The position numbers and the translations under genes were made by a program. The notes beneath the pieces were generated by a model. The model was not told the origin of the DNA and did no database searches. It worked only from the letters and a program-made list of their open reading frames with translations. From the NCBI GenBank assembly GCA_030706015.1, contig JAUZPI010000002.1, positions 94,510-158,509 on the forward strand: 64,000 nucleotides of DNA. The letters are read 5' to 3'. Positions 52,349 to 61,056 of the stretch are shown here, one piece after another. The first letter of the stretch is position 1, and every line of letters begins with the position of its first letter. The stretch comes from Bacillota bacterium (lineage in GTDB: Bacteria > Bacillota > Clostridia > Clostridiales > Clostridiaceae).

Positions 52349-53281
52349 ATGAGATATGCCATTGATATAGGTCATAATTGTCCGCCAGATGTAGGTGCCT
52401 TAGGAATCAAAAATCAAAATGAGGACATACTTAATTACCAAGTTGGAAATATGGTTATTGATAGGTTAAGGTCCTTAGGAAATGAAGTTGTAGATTGTAC
52501 TCCAAATTCTGCACAAAATATTTCGGAATCCTTATTTAAAAGAGTTAACAGGGCTAATGAAAACAATGTGGATTTATTTATATCAATCCATTTTAATGAT
52601 GGCGGCGGCTCAGGAACAGAAGCTTATGCTATGACTGATGTGGGTAAATTTGCAGCTGAAAAGATATTAGAAGAGATAAGTAAATTGGGATATGTAAATA
52701 GAGGAGTGAAGGACGGCAGCAGATTAGTCGTAATAAGAAATAGTATAGCTCCAGCAATTTTGATACAATGCTGTTTTATTGACTCTAATCATGATATGAA
52801 TAAATTTAATGTAGAAGATATGGCTAATGCCATAGTAAAAGGTATAGTAAATAGATACTCAATAAATATGTCAGTGCTTAGAAACAGTGAAAAGATAAGC
52901 GATATTAAACAGCTTCAAATCGCATTGAATAAATTAGATATTACAGATGCTAAAGGAGAATTTATAAAAGAAGATGGTATTTTAGGACCGAAGACAACTG
53001 CTGCTATTAGAAGATTTCAGAGTATTATTCAAATTGCAGTGGATGGTATACCAGGAACATATACTTGGAATGCAATAAATATGATTTTTAGAAAGCCTGT
53101 ACTTAGGGTTGGCATAGGAAACACTATAGCAGTTAGATATTTGCAGTGGAGAATAGGCACCTATGTTGATGGTGTTTATGGAAGTGTTACAAAAATGGTG
53201 GTAATGGCCCATCAGGCTAGAGTTGGGTTGGTTCCTGATGGGGTAGTGGGAGAAAATACATGGACATCTTTAATTGGATAA
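52349..53281 (+). CDS. N-acetylmuramoyl-L-alanine amidase (Amidase_3) with two peptidoglycan-binding domains
   Basis: A 310-residue protein. Residues ~1-170 are an Amidase_3 domain starting YAIDIGHNCPPDVGALG, with the second zinc His in LFISIHFNDGG. Residues ~180-310 hold two peptidoglycan-binding repeats (ILGPKTTAAIRRFQ; DGVYGSVTKMVVMAHQ). No signal peptide is seen, as in some sporulation and phage-type amidases. The position of the usual catalytic Glu near LVE.GF reads ILIQCCFID, with Gln. GGGGG precedes the chosen ATG at 52,349. Confidence 0.88.
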   Translation: MRYAIDIGHNCPPDVGALGIKNQNEDILNYQVGNMVIDRLRSLGNEVVDCTPNSAQNISESLFKRVNRANENNVDLFISIHFNDGGGSGTEAYAMTDVGKFAAEKILEEISKLGYVNRGVKDGSRLVVIRNSIAPAILIQCCFIDSNHDMNKFNVEDMANAIVKGIVNRYSINMSVLRNSEKISDIKQLQIALNKLDITDAKGEFIKEDGILGPKTTAAIRRFQSIIQIAVDGIPGTYTWNAINMIFRKPVLRVGIGNTIAVRYLQWRIGTYVDGVYGSVTKMVVMAHQARVGLVPDGVVGENTWTSLIG

Positions 53282-53392
53282 ACAGAGTTCTTAGTGTTTA
53301 TTATTAAAAGGGGTGCCCTCTTTCGCTTAGATTTGGTATACTATTAGATGTAAATTACAATTTAGATGCACAAACAAAGGAGAGAAGCGTAA

Positions 53393-54157
53393 ATGGCACA
53401 ACATTCCCTTTCAAGAACGGAATTACTAATAGGAAAAGAATCCTTAGATAAATTAAGAAACAGCAAGGTTGTTGTATTTGGAATAGGAGGAGTAGGAAGC
53501 TTTACTGTGGAAGCTTTAGCAAGGGCCGGCGTAGGAAAGCTTGTAATAGTTGATGATGATACAGTGTGCCTTACTAATATAAATAGACAAATACACGCTA
53601 CTTTTAAAACTATAAGCAAACCAAAGGTAGAAGTAATGAAGGAAAGAATCTTAAGTATTAATCCTCATTGTGAAGTAACAACACATCAGACTTTTGTAAA
53701 AGAAGATAACATAGCAGAAATAATAGGGGAAGATACAGATTATGTAGTTGATGCTATAGACACAGTATCCTCTAAGATATCTTTGGTTATGTGGTGCAAG
53801 GAGCATAATATAAAAATTATATGTTGTTTAGGTACAGGAAATAAAATGGACCCTACACAATTCAAAATTAGCGATATATACAGTACAAAAGTATGTCCTC
53901 TAGCTAAGGTTATGAGATATGAGCTTAGAAAAAGAGGAGTAGATAAGTTAAAAGTTCTATACTCTGAAGAGGTACCTATGAAACCAAGAATGGACGAGGT
54001 AATAACTTGTAAGGAAGGCTGTGTATGTACAGGAGCTTCTACTAAAAAATGTGCTGTTAAAAGACAGATTCCAGGAAGTATATCCTTTGTTCCGCCAGTA
54101 GCAGGTATGATTATTGGAGGAGAAGTAATTAAGGATTTAATGGGATATAATAAATAA
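53393..54157 (+). CDS. tcdA: tRNA threonylcarbamoyladenosine dehydratase TcdA
   Basis: Cyclises t6A to ct6A at position 37 of ANN-decoding tRNAs. A 254-residue E1-like ATP-binding protein: GIGGVGSFTVEALARAG binds ATP, IVDDDTVCLTNINRQ follows, and VVDAIDTVSSK continues the fold. The C-terminal Cys-rich part (CKEGCVCTGASTKKC) fits clostridial TcdA. AAGGAGAG precedes the ATG. Single-gene unit with a terminator. Confidence 0.9.
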   Translation: MAQHSLSRTELLIGKESLDKLRNSKVVVFGIGGVGSFTVEALARAGVGKLVIVDDDTVCLTNINRQIHATFKTISKPKVEVMKERILSINPHCEVTTHQTFVKEDNIAEIIGEDTDYVVDAIDTVSSKISLVMWCKEHNIKIICCLGTGNKMDPTQFKISDIYSTKVCPLAKVMRYELRKRGVDKLKVLYSEEVPMKPRMDEVITCKEGCVCTGASTKKCAVKRQIPGSISFVPPVAGMIIGGEVIKDLMGYNK

Positions 54158-54164
54158 TGTTGTT

Positions 54165-54202
54165 AAAAAAGAGGAAGTTAAGTATTAAACTTCCTCTTTT
54201 TT
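54165..54202 (+). terminator. Terminator after tcdA
   Basis: Stem AAAAGAGGAAGTT / AACTTCCTCTTTT with T-run. Confidence 0.9.
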
Positions 54203-54232
54203 ACGTTAATAAATATATGAATTTTTAAAGGA

Positions 54233-55081
54233 TTAAAAACCAGGAGTGCTGTATCTATAGTTTCCGTGAATATCGTTCACATGAGAAATTGCAACGAAGG
54301 CATTTGGTTCTATTTCTCTAACCACAGATTTTAATTTGTTTAGTTGAGTTTTTTGGATAACAACATAAATGATTTTCTTTTGGGTATTTGAATAGCCGCC
54401 AACAGCATCAATCATTGTGGTTCCCCTATATAATTTTGTACTAATTGCATGATTGATTTCTGAGGCTTTATTGCAAATAATAATACATTGTCTAGAGGAG
54501 GAGAGTCCTTCCTGCATAGCATCCATGGTTTTTGAGCGTATAAAACTCATTATTAATGCATACATTACAGAGCGTGGTCCTAAAACAAGGGCAACTAAAA
54601 AATAAACCAGTATATCGCAAATTAGAAGCCAGGTAGACAGATGTATGGATTTAAATTTATTATTTATAATTTTTGCAAGAATATCTGTTCCTCCTGTAGA
54701 GCCGCCGTACATAAAAATCATCGACATACTAACCCCGAATAAAGCCCCGCAAAAGATAGATGATAGGAGCATATCATTAATAGGAGGAAATTTGAAGGAT
54801 GTATTCAGAAAATCAATCATTATTGAAGAAATAAATACAATACAACCGCTTTTTATAGCAAACTTTTTTCCAAGAAGTCTAAAGCCAAAAATAAAAAGGG
54901 GTATGTTAAATAAAATTGTAAGTAAACCTACCTTATAGCCAAATAAGTGATTTAAGGATAAAGCAATACCTGTGATTCCTCCAGATCCTATATTGTTAGG
55001 TATAAGTATTGCTGCAGTAGCAATAGAAGATAATATACTGCCCACTAATAAAAAACAAATTTCATTGATTATTTTTCTCAT
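54233..55081 (-). CDS. YitT family membrane protein
   Basis: A 282-residue protein with five to six membrane segments in the first ~190 residues (DUF161-type, GSGGITGIALSLNHLFGYK and YGGSTGGTDILAKI) and a C-terminal DUF2179 soluble domain (GGYSNTQKKIIYVVIQKTQL). Family members are abundant in Firmicutes and their transport role is uncertain. No other gene in its unit. Confidence 0.88.
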   Translation of the reverse strand: MRKIINEICFLLVGSILSSIATAAILIPNNIGSGGITGIALSLNHLFGYKVGLLTILFNIPLFIFGFRLLGKKFAIKSGCIVFISSIMIDFLNTSFKFPPINDMLLSSIFCGALFGVSMSMIFMYGGSTGGTDILAKIINNKFKSIHLSTWLLICDILVYFLVALVLGPRSVMYALIMSFIRSKTMDAMQEGLSSSRQCIIICNKASEINHAISTKLYRGTTMIDAVGGYSNTQKKIIYVVIQKTQLNKLKSVVREIEPNAFVAISHVNDIHGNYRYSTPGF

Positions 55082-55255
55082 AAAAACACCTCTTGTTGCA
55101 TGAATTGTTGCTTGATTAATTATTAAAATGCAAGAAAAATTTCAAACAAATATGATATTAACATAGAGTACAAGCTTATACAACAATATATTCAAATTAA
55201 CATAACAAAAAAACACCACCAGAAAATTCTGATGGTATTAATATTTACAAAATGC

Positions 55256-56116
55256 TTATTTATTATTTATATAAGGCTCCATATGAATTAATACGTAGGA
55301 ATTAGGAAAGACTTTACCTATGTCTTCTTCAATGGCATTACACAAATTATGTGCAGATACAAGAGATTCAGTTTCATCTATCTGTAGGTGTAAGTCTATT
55401 TCTCTGGTATTACCGCACATTCTTGTTCTTAGCTTATGATAACTTTTAATTTCAGGATAAAGCTTTAATACATTAAGTATCTTGTTTATATCTTCAGTAT
55501 CTAAACTACTGTCTACTAAATCCTTGAGAGACTTACGTATTAGATCTATAGAGGTCTTTAGTATAAGTGCAGCAACAAATAATGCCGTTAAAGAATCAAC
55601 AAATGGCAATTTAGTTATTTTGATTATAATTAAACCAACAAAAACACCCATGGATGTCATAACATCTGTAAGAAGATGCATGCCATCAGCCTCTAGGGCA
55701 ATGGATTCAGTTTTTTTAGATATTTTCAGCAGTATAGAAGAAATAACAAAATTAACAAGGGTTGCAGCTATCATAACAAATATACCCACGTTAAGGTTTT
55801 CAACATCAGAGCCATGAATTAGTTTTTTTATGGCCTCAATAATTATTAATACAGCAGCAAGTAAAATAAGTAAAGCCTCCACGAAGCCAGATACATTTTC
55901 GTACTTTCCATGACCAAAGGGATGATCATCATCTACAGCCTTAGAAGCCTTTTTAATTGAAAAATAAGCAATAAGACTTGCAAGAAGATCTATAGAAGAA
56001 TGAATAGCTTCAGAAATGACGCTTATGGAGTTCATAAATATACCGGCAAATAGTTTGAATATTATAAGTATAGTATTAGATATAATTGATAAAAAGGCAG
56101 CCTGATTCTTATTCAT
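55256..56116 (-). CDS. Cation diffusion facilitator (CDF) metal efflux transporter
   Basis: A 286-residue CDF transporter with six membrane segments and a C-terminal cytoplasmic ferredoxin-like domain. The metal site and family motifs are seen: ISEAIHSSIDLLAS, DDDHPFGHGKYE and LEADGMHLLTDVMTS. It probably exports Zn2+, Fe2+ or Mn2+ by proton exchange. Palindromes upstream (56,152-56,297) suggest metal-dependent control. Confidence 0.92.
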   Translation of the reverse strand: MNKNQAAFLSIISNTILIIFKLFAGIFMNSISVISEAIHSSIDLLASLIAYFSIKKASKAVDDDHPFGHGKYENVSGFVEALLILLAAVLIIIEAIKKLIHGSDVENLNVGIFVMIAATLVNFVISSILLKISKKTESIALEADGMHLLTDVMTSMGVFVGLIIIKITKLPFVDSLTALFVAALILKTSIDLIRKSLKDLVDSSLDTEDINKILNVLKLYPEIKSYHKLRTRMCGNTREIDLHLQIDETESLVSAHNLCNAIEEDIGKVFPNSYVLIHMEPYINNK

Positions 56117-56468
56117 TTAAATCTCTCCATTCAAAGAAATAAAGTTCTATATTATCAATGTTTAATCAATTGATAATACATAATACGCTAAGTATATAAT
56201 AAATGTGCTTTAAAATCAACAAAATTCCGTAAATACTAGCAAGTATCATTATCAATTGATAATAAACCACAATTGTATTAATTATCAATTGGAAAGTATA
56301 ATCCTTCTCATAAGTATTATATTAAATTGAAGTAATTATTGATTATTTTTAAGTTTAATCTATAATTTTACTAATGAGAAACCTTTAACCACAGAAATAT
56401 AATATTAATTGTAATTTTGTGATATAATTATAATATCAACTATAGTTTTGGGAAGGATGTGCTAAAGA
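56117..56468. promoter_or_regulatory. Divergent regulatory region with repeated palindromes
   Basis: Three copies of a TTATCAATTGATAA-type palindrome: 56,164-56,180 (AATCAATTGATAA, with a half-site TTATCAATG just before), 56,248-56,263 (perfect 16-bp ATTATCAATTGATAAT) and 56,279-56,292 (AATTATCAATTG). They lie between the CDF gene and the divergent CNNM/CorC gene and look like sites for one repressor. Confidence 0.6.
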
Positions 56469-57770
56469 TTGCTTGGTGAAATACTTATCATCATAGTGTT
56501 AATATTAATTAATGCCTTTTTTGCAGCAGCAGAAATGAGTATTGTATCTTTAAGAGAATTAACCTTGGAAAAGAAGGCTAGTGAAGGGGACAAAAAGGCT
56601 TTATTGCTGATAGATACATTAAAAGAGCCAAGTAGATTTTTAGCTACTATTCAAGTTGGAATTACACTCACTAGTTTTTTTACATCAGCATCCGCAGCGG
56701 TAGGCTTATCAAAGGGATTTGCACAGATGCTTAATAATAGCAGTATAAGGATATTTCAGCAATTTAGTGATACTATTGCCTTTGTGTCAGTTACATTTAT
56801 TATTTCATTTATATCACTTTTATTTGGAGAATTAATTCCTAAAAGGATAGCTCTTAAGAAGTCTGAAAAAATTGCTTCTGCGGTTATAGGAATTATAAGA
56901 ATAGTTAACGTTGTAGGGAGACCATTGGTTACTACTCTTACCTTTTGCACAAACTTTGTTATTAAACTGATTTTTGGAGATGAAAAAGAAATAGAGGAAG
57001 CTATTACGGAAGAAGAAGTTAGAATGATGATTAATGTGGGAGAAGAAAAAGGTATCTTTAGAGAAATGGAAACCAAGATGATAAATAGTATATTTGAATT
57101 TGATGATACCACTGTGGCTGATATAATGACGCCTAGACCAGATATGACTACATTAGATATAGAAAGTAGCTTTGAAGAAGTAATAGCGGTTCTTACTACT
57201 GAAAAATACTCTAGAATGCCGGTTTACAAGGATGATATTGATAATATTGTAGGAATTCTTTATGCAAAGGATATTATAGATTATATGGCATCTCACTCAA
57301 AGGACGATACCTTTAATCTAAATCAGGTTATACGTGAGCCTTTCTTTGTAACAGAATATGCTAAGATAGATGATTTACTAAAAGAAATGCAAAAGAAGAA
57401 TGTACATATATGCATTGTTATAGATGAGTATGGCAGCACCGCAGGACTTGCAACCATAGAAGATATGCTGGAGCAGATAGTAGGAAATATATATGATGAA
57501 TACGACACTGAGGAAGAAGAGGAAATAAACAAAAGAGGCGATGATGAGTTTGAAATAGACGGTGGACTTAATATGTCGGAACTTAATGAGCTTCTTGAGA
57601 CAGAATATCCTGAAAATTATGATACTGTAAGCGGCTTGATTCTGGATGCTATAGGAAGATTTCCTAAAGAAGGGGAAAGTATAAACATAGAGGATTACAA
57701 TTTCAAGGTTCTAAATATCCGAAAGAAAAGAATTAAGAAGATATTAGTAAAAAAAATAGTTGAAGCATAA
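56469..57770 (+). CDS. Hemolysin-family/CNNM-CorC-type membrane protein
   Basis: A 433-residue protein with an N-terminal DUF21 membrane domain (about four segments, residues 1-185), a CBS-domain pair (~205-335, containing MTPRPDMTTLDI and YGSTAGLATIEDMLEQIVG) and a C-terminal CorC_HlyC domain (~345-430). Homologues transport magnesium or other divalent ions. The start is TTG at 56,469 behind GGAAGGATG. It is transcribed away from the CDF gene with shared operators. Confidence 0.9.
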   Translation: MLGEILIIIVLILINAFFAAAEMSIVSLRELTLEKKASEGDKKALLLIDTLKEPSRFLATIQVGITLTSFFTSASAAVGLSKGFAQMLNNSSIRIFQQFSDTIAFVSVTFIISFISLLFGELIPKRIALKKSEKIASAVIGIIRIVNVVGRPLVTTLTFCTNFVIKLIFGDEKEIEEAITEEEVRMMINVGEEKGIFREMETKMINSIFEFDDTTVADIMTPRPDMTTLDIESSFEEVIAVLTTEKYSRMPVYKDDIDNIVGILYAKDIIDYMASHSKDDTFNLNQVIREPFFVTEYAKIDDLLKEMQKKNVHICIVIDEYGSTAGLATIEDMLEQIVGNIYDEYDTEEEEEINKRGDDEFEIDGGLNMSELNELLETEYPENYDTVSGLILDAIGRFPKEGESINIEDYNFKVLNIRKKRIKKILVKKIVEA

Positions 57771-57776
57771 AAATAA

Positions 57777-57804
57777 GGGCTATAGGTTATTACCTATAGC
57801 TCTT
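57777..57804 (+). terminator. Terminator
   Basis: Stem GGGCTATAGGT / ACCTATAGCTC between convergent genes. Confidence 0.75.
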
Positions 57805-57823
57805 ACATTTATATAATTACAAA

Positions 57824-58123
57824 TTAATATTTAAGTTTTATGATTATTTCTTTAATTTCACCTTTGTTATTTTTTCTTATTGTGAAATCTTTAATGTCAG
57901 CACATTCTGAAGTTAATTGATAGTTAAGTTCATTTATGGTTGCCTTAGCCTTTTTCACTAAATCCCCATCTTGAACTACGATAAATTGTTCTTTTTTGCA
58001 AGTAAGCTCGTCCATAATATTGTCGATAACTACATAATAGTTTTCGCCTTCTTCTATAACGCTATACTCACGGTTTACACTTAATGTTTCACATAAATCA
58101 GTATTAATACATTTTACTTTCAT
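57824..58123 (-). CDS. Conserved hypothetical protein
   Basis: A 99-residue soluble protein (MKVKCINTDLCETLSVNREY) with a beta-rich first half resembling small SH3-like clostridial proteins and a C-terminal strand-rich part. No catalytic motif. Single gene with its own promoter region. Function unknown. Confidence 0.7.
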   Translation of the reverse strand: MKVKCINTDLCETLSVNREYSVIEEGENYYVVIDNIMDELTCKKEQFIVVQDGDLVKKAKATINELNYQLTSECADIKDFTIRKNNKGEIKEIIIKLKY

Positions 58124-58338
58124 GAACTGTCACCCCATCATATTCTAATTGATTTATTAGGCTTATTATAGCACAGACACATAATAATTCAATGTGTTTG
58201 CAAAATTTCATAACAAGTATTAAAAAATTTGTTTAATCGTATAAAAGAATATTATGGAAGCGTCAGGTTTAAAATTATCTAGAATAAAAAAAACACTAAT
58301 GGGATACTATAATTTTTGTGAAAGGAGTAGATGAGCCT

Positions 58339-58470
58339 ATGACACATAGAGAAGATAAAAAGAAAGCTAAGAGAGGAAATGACCAAAATACAGATGCAGC
58401 TTTGGTTAAGAATGTAGATGAAATGAAGAAACAATCCACTAAGGGTTTGATTAAAGGTGAAAGACATTAA
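58339..58470 (+). CDS. Tiny basic protein of the spore-gene cluster
   Basis: A 43-residue basic, unstructured-looking protein (MTHREDKKKAKRGNDQNTDA). AAAGGAG lies ~14 bases before the ATG. It is followed 26 bases later by another tiny basic protein. The position beside SASP genes suggests a spore role, which is inference. Confidence 0.55.
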   Translation: MTHREDKKKAKRGNDQNTDAALVKNVDEMKKQSTKGLIKGERH

Positions 58471-58496
58471 AAATTTACCATGAAAGGAGATTTATA

Positions 58497-58616
58497 ATGA
58501 AAGGTAAGGCTAAAATAAAAGAACCAAAGAAACAAACAAATGATTTAACCAGCGCTAAATTCCACTCAAGAAGTGCTGAATTTAAGGCTGAACAAAAGAA
58601 GAACAAAGATAAATGA
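58497..58616 (+). CDS. Tiny basic protein of the spore-gene cluster
   Basis: A 39-residue Lys-rich protein (MKGKAKIKEPKKQTNDLTSA). GAAAGGAG precedes the ATG and a good terminator follows its stop. Similar in composition to the two tiny proteins at 59,835 and 59,968. Confidence 0.55.
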   Translation: MKGKAKIKEPKKQTNDLTSAKFHSRSAEFKAEQKKNKDK

Positions 58617-58642
58617 AAAAGGCACTTAAATAAGTGCCTTTT
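58617..58642 (+). terminator. Terminator
   Basis: AAAAGGCACTT-AAAT-AAGTGCCTTTT; works for both flanking convergent genes. Confidence 0.85.
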
Positions 58643-58659
58643 ATATAATAAGTATGGTG

Positions 58660-58857
58660 TTACTTTAAACCATTTTCATAGGCTTCAATCATCTTTTTAA
58701 CCATGTTACCACCAACAGAACCATTTTCTCTTGAAGTTAAGTCTCCATTGTATCCACGAGATAATGGAACGCCTACTTCACTAGCTGATTCCATTTTAAA
58801 TTGCTCCATTCTTTCTTTAGCTTCAGGTACTAATATTCTATTGCTTCTACTTGCCAT
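58660..58857 (-). CDS. Alpha/beta-type small acid-soluble spore protein
   Basis: A 65-residue SASP that coats and protects spore DNA. The family blocks SEVGVPLSRGYNGDLTSREN and GSVGGNMVKKMIEAYE are present. Start at 58,857 is behind AGGAGATG; an ATG three codons upstream is ignored. A sigma-G-like promoter lies at 58,899-58,927. Two close paralogues follow at 59,090 and 61,057. Confidence 0.95.
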   Translation of the reverse strand: MASRSNRILVPEAKERMEQFKMESASEVGVPLSRGYNGDLTSRENGSVGGNMVKKMIEAYENGLK

Positions 58858-58898
58858 GGTTTTCACATCTCCTTTTTGAATTATTTATGTTACACTTA

Positions 58899-58927
58899 TA
58901 TATTGCGTAAATTCTTGTTATATATTC
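58899..58927 (-). promoter_or_regulatory. Sigma-G-like promoter of first SASP gene
   Basis: On the minus strand GAATA, 17 bases, CAATATA. The same elements with the same spacing precede the other two SASP genes. Confidence 0.65.
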
Positions 58928-59041
58928 TAGAAAACTTAAGGATAAAAAGGAAAGGTAAATTAAGTTTATATTATAAATAGCGGCATTGGAGCAAAATAGT
59001 ATTATTTTTAAGTATAACCATTGAAGGTTTAGAAAAAAATA

Positions 59042-59070
59042 AAACACATAGGCGCAGGGGCCTATGTGTT
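59042..59070 (-). terminator. Terminator of second SASP gene
   Basis: AACACATAGG / CCTATGTGTT stem; A-rich on the left gives the T-run on the minus strand. Confidence 0.8.
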
Positions 59071-59089
59071 ATATGTTCTTTCTAGTATA

Positions 59090-59287
59090 TTATTTTAAGC
59101 CATTTTCATATGCTTCAACCATTTTCTTAACCATGTTACCGCCAACAGAACCATTTTCTCTCGAAGTTAAGTCTCCATTATATCCTTGAGATAATGGAAC
59201 ACCTACTTCTCTAGCTGATTCCATTTTAAATTGATCTAATTTTTCCTTTGCTTGAGGAACTAATACTCTATTGCTTCTGTTTGACAT
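59090..59287 (-). CDS. Alpha/beta-type small acid-soluble spore protein
   Basis: A 65-residue SASP nearly identical to its neighbour (REVGVPLSQGYNGDLTSREN, GSVGGNMVKKMVEAYENGLK). Expressed in the forespore and degraded by the GPR protease on germination in known systems. GGAGATG precedes the start. Sigma-G-like promoter at 59,328-59,356. Confidence 0.95.
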   Translation of the reverse strand: MSNRSNRVLVPQAKEKLDQFKMESAREVGVPLSQGYNGDLTSRENGSVGGNMVKKMVEAYENGLK

Positions 59288-59327
59288 AGCTTTTCATCTC
59301 CTTTTTGGATTATTTATGTTACACTAA

Positions 59328-59356
59328 TATATTGCGCATTTAATATTAATATATTC
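59328..59356 (-). promoter_or_regulatory. Sigma-G-like promoter of second SASP gene
   Basis: Minus strand GAATA, 17 bases, CAATATA. Confidence 0.65.
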
Positions 59357-59507
59357 GAGGGAAATAGAGGCTTACGAGGAAAACAGGACAAGATAAATCT
59401 CTATTTAACTTATTAGTAATAGTATGGTATTAAAATGAAGCTATATTTTTTAGTAATAAATATATAATAAATAAGAACAAATTAGTTCTACGAAAAGGAG
59501 AATTGTT

Positions 59508-59720
59508 ATGAAAATAAATGAAAATGGAGAATTTATTTTAAATAAACAAAAAGACACCATTATAATGTGTGACAATTCACTAAAAATTATTACTGATAAA
59601 GGAATAAAAATTGATCTGCCTTATGAAAATTTGATTTTAGAAGGTGAAAACAAGCAAATTTCATATGATGATGCAACTGGGAATTGCGTAATAAAAAATA
59701 TTCACAAAAAGCATAGCTAG
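59508..59720 (+). CDS. Hypothetical protein
   Basis: A 70-residue protein with a beta-strand pattern (ENGEFILNKQKDTIIMCDNS, KGIKIDLPYENLILEGENK). AAAGGAG lies seven bases before the ATG. Unknown family; located in the spore-gene cluster. Confidence 0.65.
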   Translation: MKINENGEFILNKQKDTIIMCDNSLKIITDKGIKIDLPYENLILEGENKQISYDDATGNCVIKNIHKKHS

Positions 59721-59834
59721 ATAAATATATCCTTAATACTGTTGAAATATAGATTTGAAGTATTGTTACACGTCTTATAGTAGCATAAAACACATTTGTA
59801 TGGAGAAAATATTCTAGGAAGGGTGGTGCAGTAT

Positions 59835-59945
59835 ATGAGTGTGGATGCAAAAAAGAATCAGCAGCTTTCTTCTATGGGTATAAAAAGAAAAGATAATGGT
59901 CCTAATAAACCAGGTTCAGCATCAAAGAAAAAAGATAAGAAATAG
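59835..59945 (+). CDS. Tiny basic protein
   Basis: A 36-residue Lys/Ser-rich protein (MSVDAKKNQQLSSMGIKRKD). GGAAGGGTGG lies before the ATG. Followed 22 bases later by a similar tiny gene, likely one transcript. Function unknown. Confidence 0.5.
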   Translation: MSVDAKKNQQLSSMGIKRKDNGPNKPGSASKKKDKK

Positions 59946-59967
59946 TTTTTGAGGAGGATATTATTTT

Positions 59968-60090
59968 ATGGCTACAAAAGGAGAAAAGAAGAAAAAAAAT
60001 GATAACAGAGGTAAAAATCCTAAAACTGCAAATCCTATAACAATGGACCCGGACACAAATATGAGAAAACCAGTAAGAGGGTTAAAATAG
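59968..60090 (+). CDS. Tiny basic protein
   Basis: A 40-residue Lys/Asn/Pro-rich protein (MATKGEKKKKNDNRGKNPKT, ending RGLK). GAGGAGG precedes the ATG. An inverted repeat GAAGCATG / CATGCTTC follows at about 60,109-60,158. Confidence 0.55.
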   Translation: MATKGEKKKKNDNRGKNPKTANPITMDPDTNMRKPVRGLK

Positions 60091-60182
60091 TTTTTAATGT
60101 ATATAAAAGAAGCATGTATAGGCTTTTGATACTTTTTTACCTGCCTGCGCATGCTTCTATTTTACTTAAAGGAGATGAAAAT

Positions 60183-60359
60183 ATGCGCTTGGAGGAAATT
60201 CATGCTATTAAGGAATCTCATGGAGTAATAAACGTAACCTATAAAAATGATCCTGTTTGGATTTATAATGTAGAGGAAGATAATAGATTGGTAAAAGTAA
60301 AGAATCTAAGAACAAATAAAATAGAGGATGTTCCATTGGTGGAATTAAAAACGGAGTAG
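60183..60359 (+). CDS. SspH-like small acid-soluble spore protein
   Basis: A 58-residue protein (MRLEEIHAIKESHGVINVTY) with the SspH pattern: short N-terminal helix, I.VTY.N.PVWI strand and VEED...VKV block. H-type SASPs are minor spore core proteins. The start at 60,183 follows GGAGATG; an in-frame ATG at 60,114 gives a hydrophobic extension without a ribosome binding site. Ends at a strong terminator. Confidence 0.8.
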   Translation: MRLEEIHAIKESHGVINVTYKNDPVWIYNVEEDNRLVKVKNLRTNKIEDVPLVELKTE

Positions 60360-60382
60360 GAATCCCTACTCCGTTTTTCTTG
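60352..60382. terminator. Bidirectional terminator
   Basis: ACGGAGTAGG / CCTACTCCGT stem with TTTTT, between convergent genes. Confidence 0.9.
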
Positions 60383-60719
60383 TTCTATCACTTTTTACTA
60401 AGAATACATGATCTACATATTCAACTATAGCTACTATAATGGCAGCTATTATAGCACCGCCAACAGTTATCACAGCCCTTGTAATAAAGTACTGGCTTAG
60501 GTATATAACAACAAATGCAGCAACAAGATCAGCCGCAGCACTAATCCAAACAGTTCCTCTCTTTAATATTACTAGCTCCATAAGGTGACCAATAATTGCA
60601 ATAACAAAACCTACTGCAATAGCTTCGTACACTGTTGGATAGTAAATACCTGCCAGCAGGTAATCAGAAAGAATTACTACTAATGGGCAAAGTATAATTT
60701 TTAATATCAAGCCAACCAT
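60366..60719 (-). CDS. DUF2512 family membrane protein (YndM-like)
   Basis: A 117-residue protein with four membrane segments and a basic tail, matching DUF2512 (LKIILCPLVVILSDYLLAGI and VEYVDHVFLV). In Bacillus relatives are sporulation-linked. GGGGGC precedes the ATG. Confidence 0.8.
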   Translation of the reverse strand: MVGLILKIILCPLVVILSDYLLAGIYYPTVYEAIAVGFVIAIIGHLMELVILKRGTVWISAAADLVAAFVVIYLSQYFITRAVITVGGAIIAAIIVAIVEYVDHVFLVKSDRTRKTE

Positions 60720-60841
60720 AAATAACGCCCCCTTTAATTATTGTATTTTATTGATTTCTTCACTTAGTATTACTCTTAACTATAAAAATATTCTTTCTTT
60801 AAGGCCGTAAATAGGGTTCTTATTATGTCAAAGGTGCCAAA

Positions 60842-60991
60842 TTATTTTTTTATTAGATTAAACTCAAATTTTCTTACAGCATCATATACCTTCATGCCAT
60901 TTTCATGGGAGGTTAGATTCCCTTGATATTCTTTGTTCTTGTTTCGAGAATTCTTGGTTTCTTTGTCAGCTTTATTCATTTGTATATCCAT
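60842..60991 (-). CDS. Short divergent SASP-like protein
   Basis: A 49-residue protein whose centre, EYQGNLTSHENGMKVYDA, matches the SASP core GYNGDLTSRENGS with Asp-to-Asn and Arg-to-His changes. The N-terminus is Lys-rich and the usual EVGV block is missing. TTGGAGGG precedes the ATG on the minus strand. It sits among the SASP genes, so it may be a reduced SASP or a related spore protein. Confidence 0.6.
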   Translation of the reverse strand: MDIQMNKADKETKNSRNKNKEYQGNLTSHENGMKVYDAVRKFEFNLIKK

Positions 60992-61009
60992 TCAATACCC
61001 TCCAATAGA

Positions 61010-61037
61010 AAGTCGCATGGAATATTCCATGCGACTT
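61010..61037. terminator. Perfect palindromic terminator
   Basis: A 28-base perfect palindrome whose left half is AAGTCGCATGGAAT, just after the third SASP gene and before the SASP-like gene. Confidence 0.75.
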
Positions 61038-61056
61038 ATATATAATATTATGGAAA

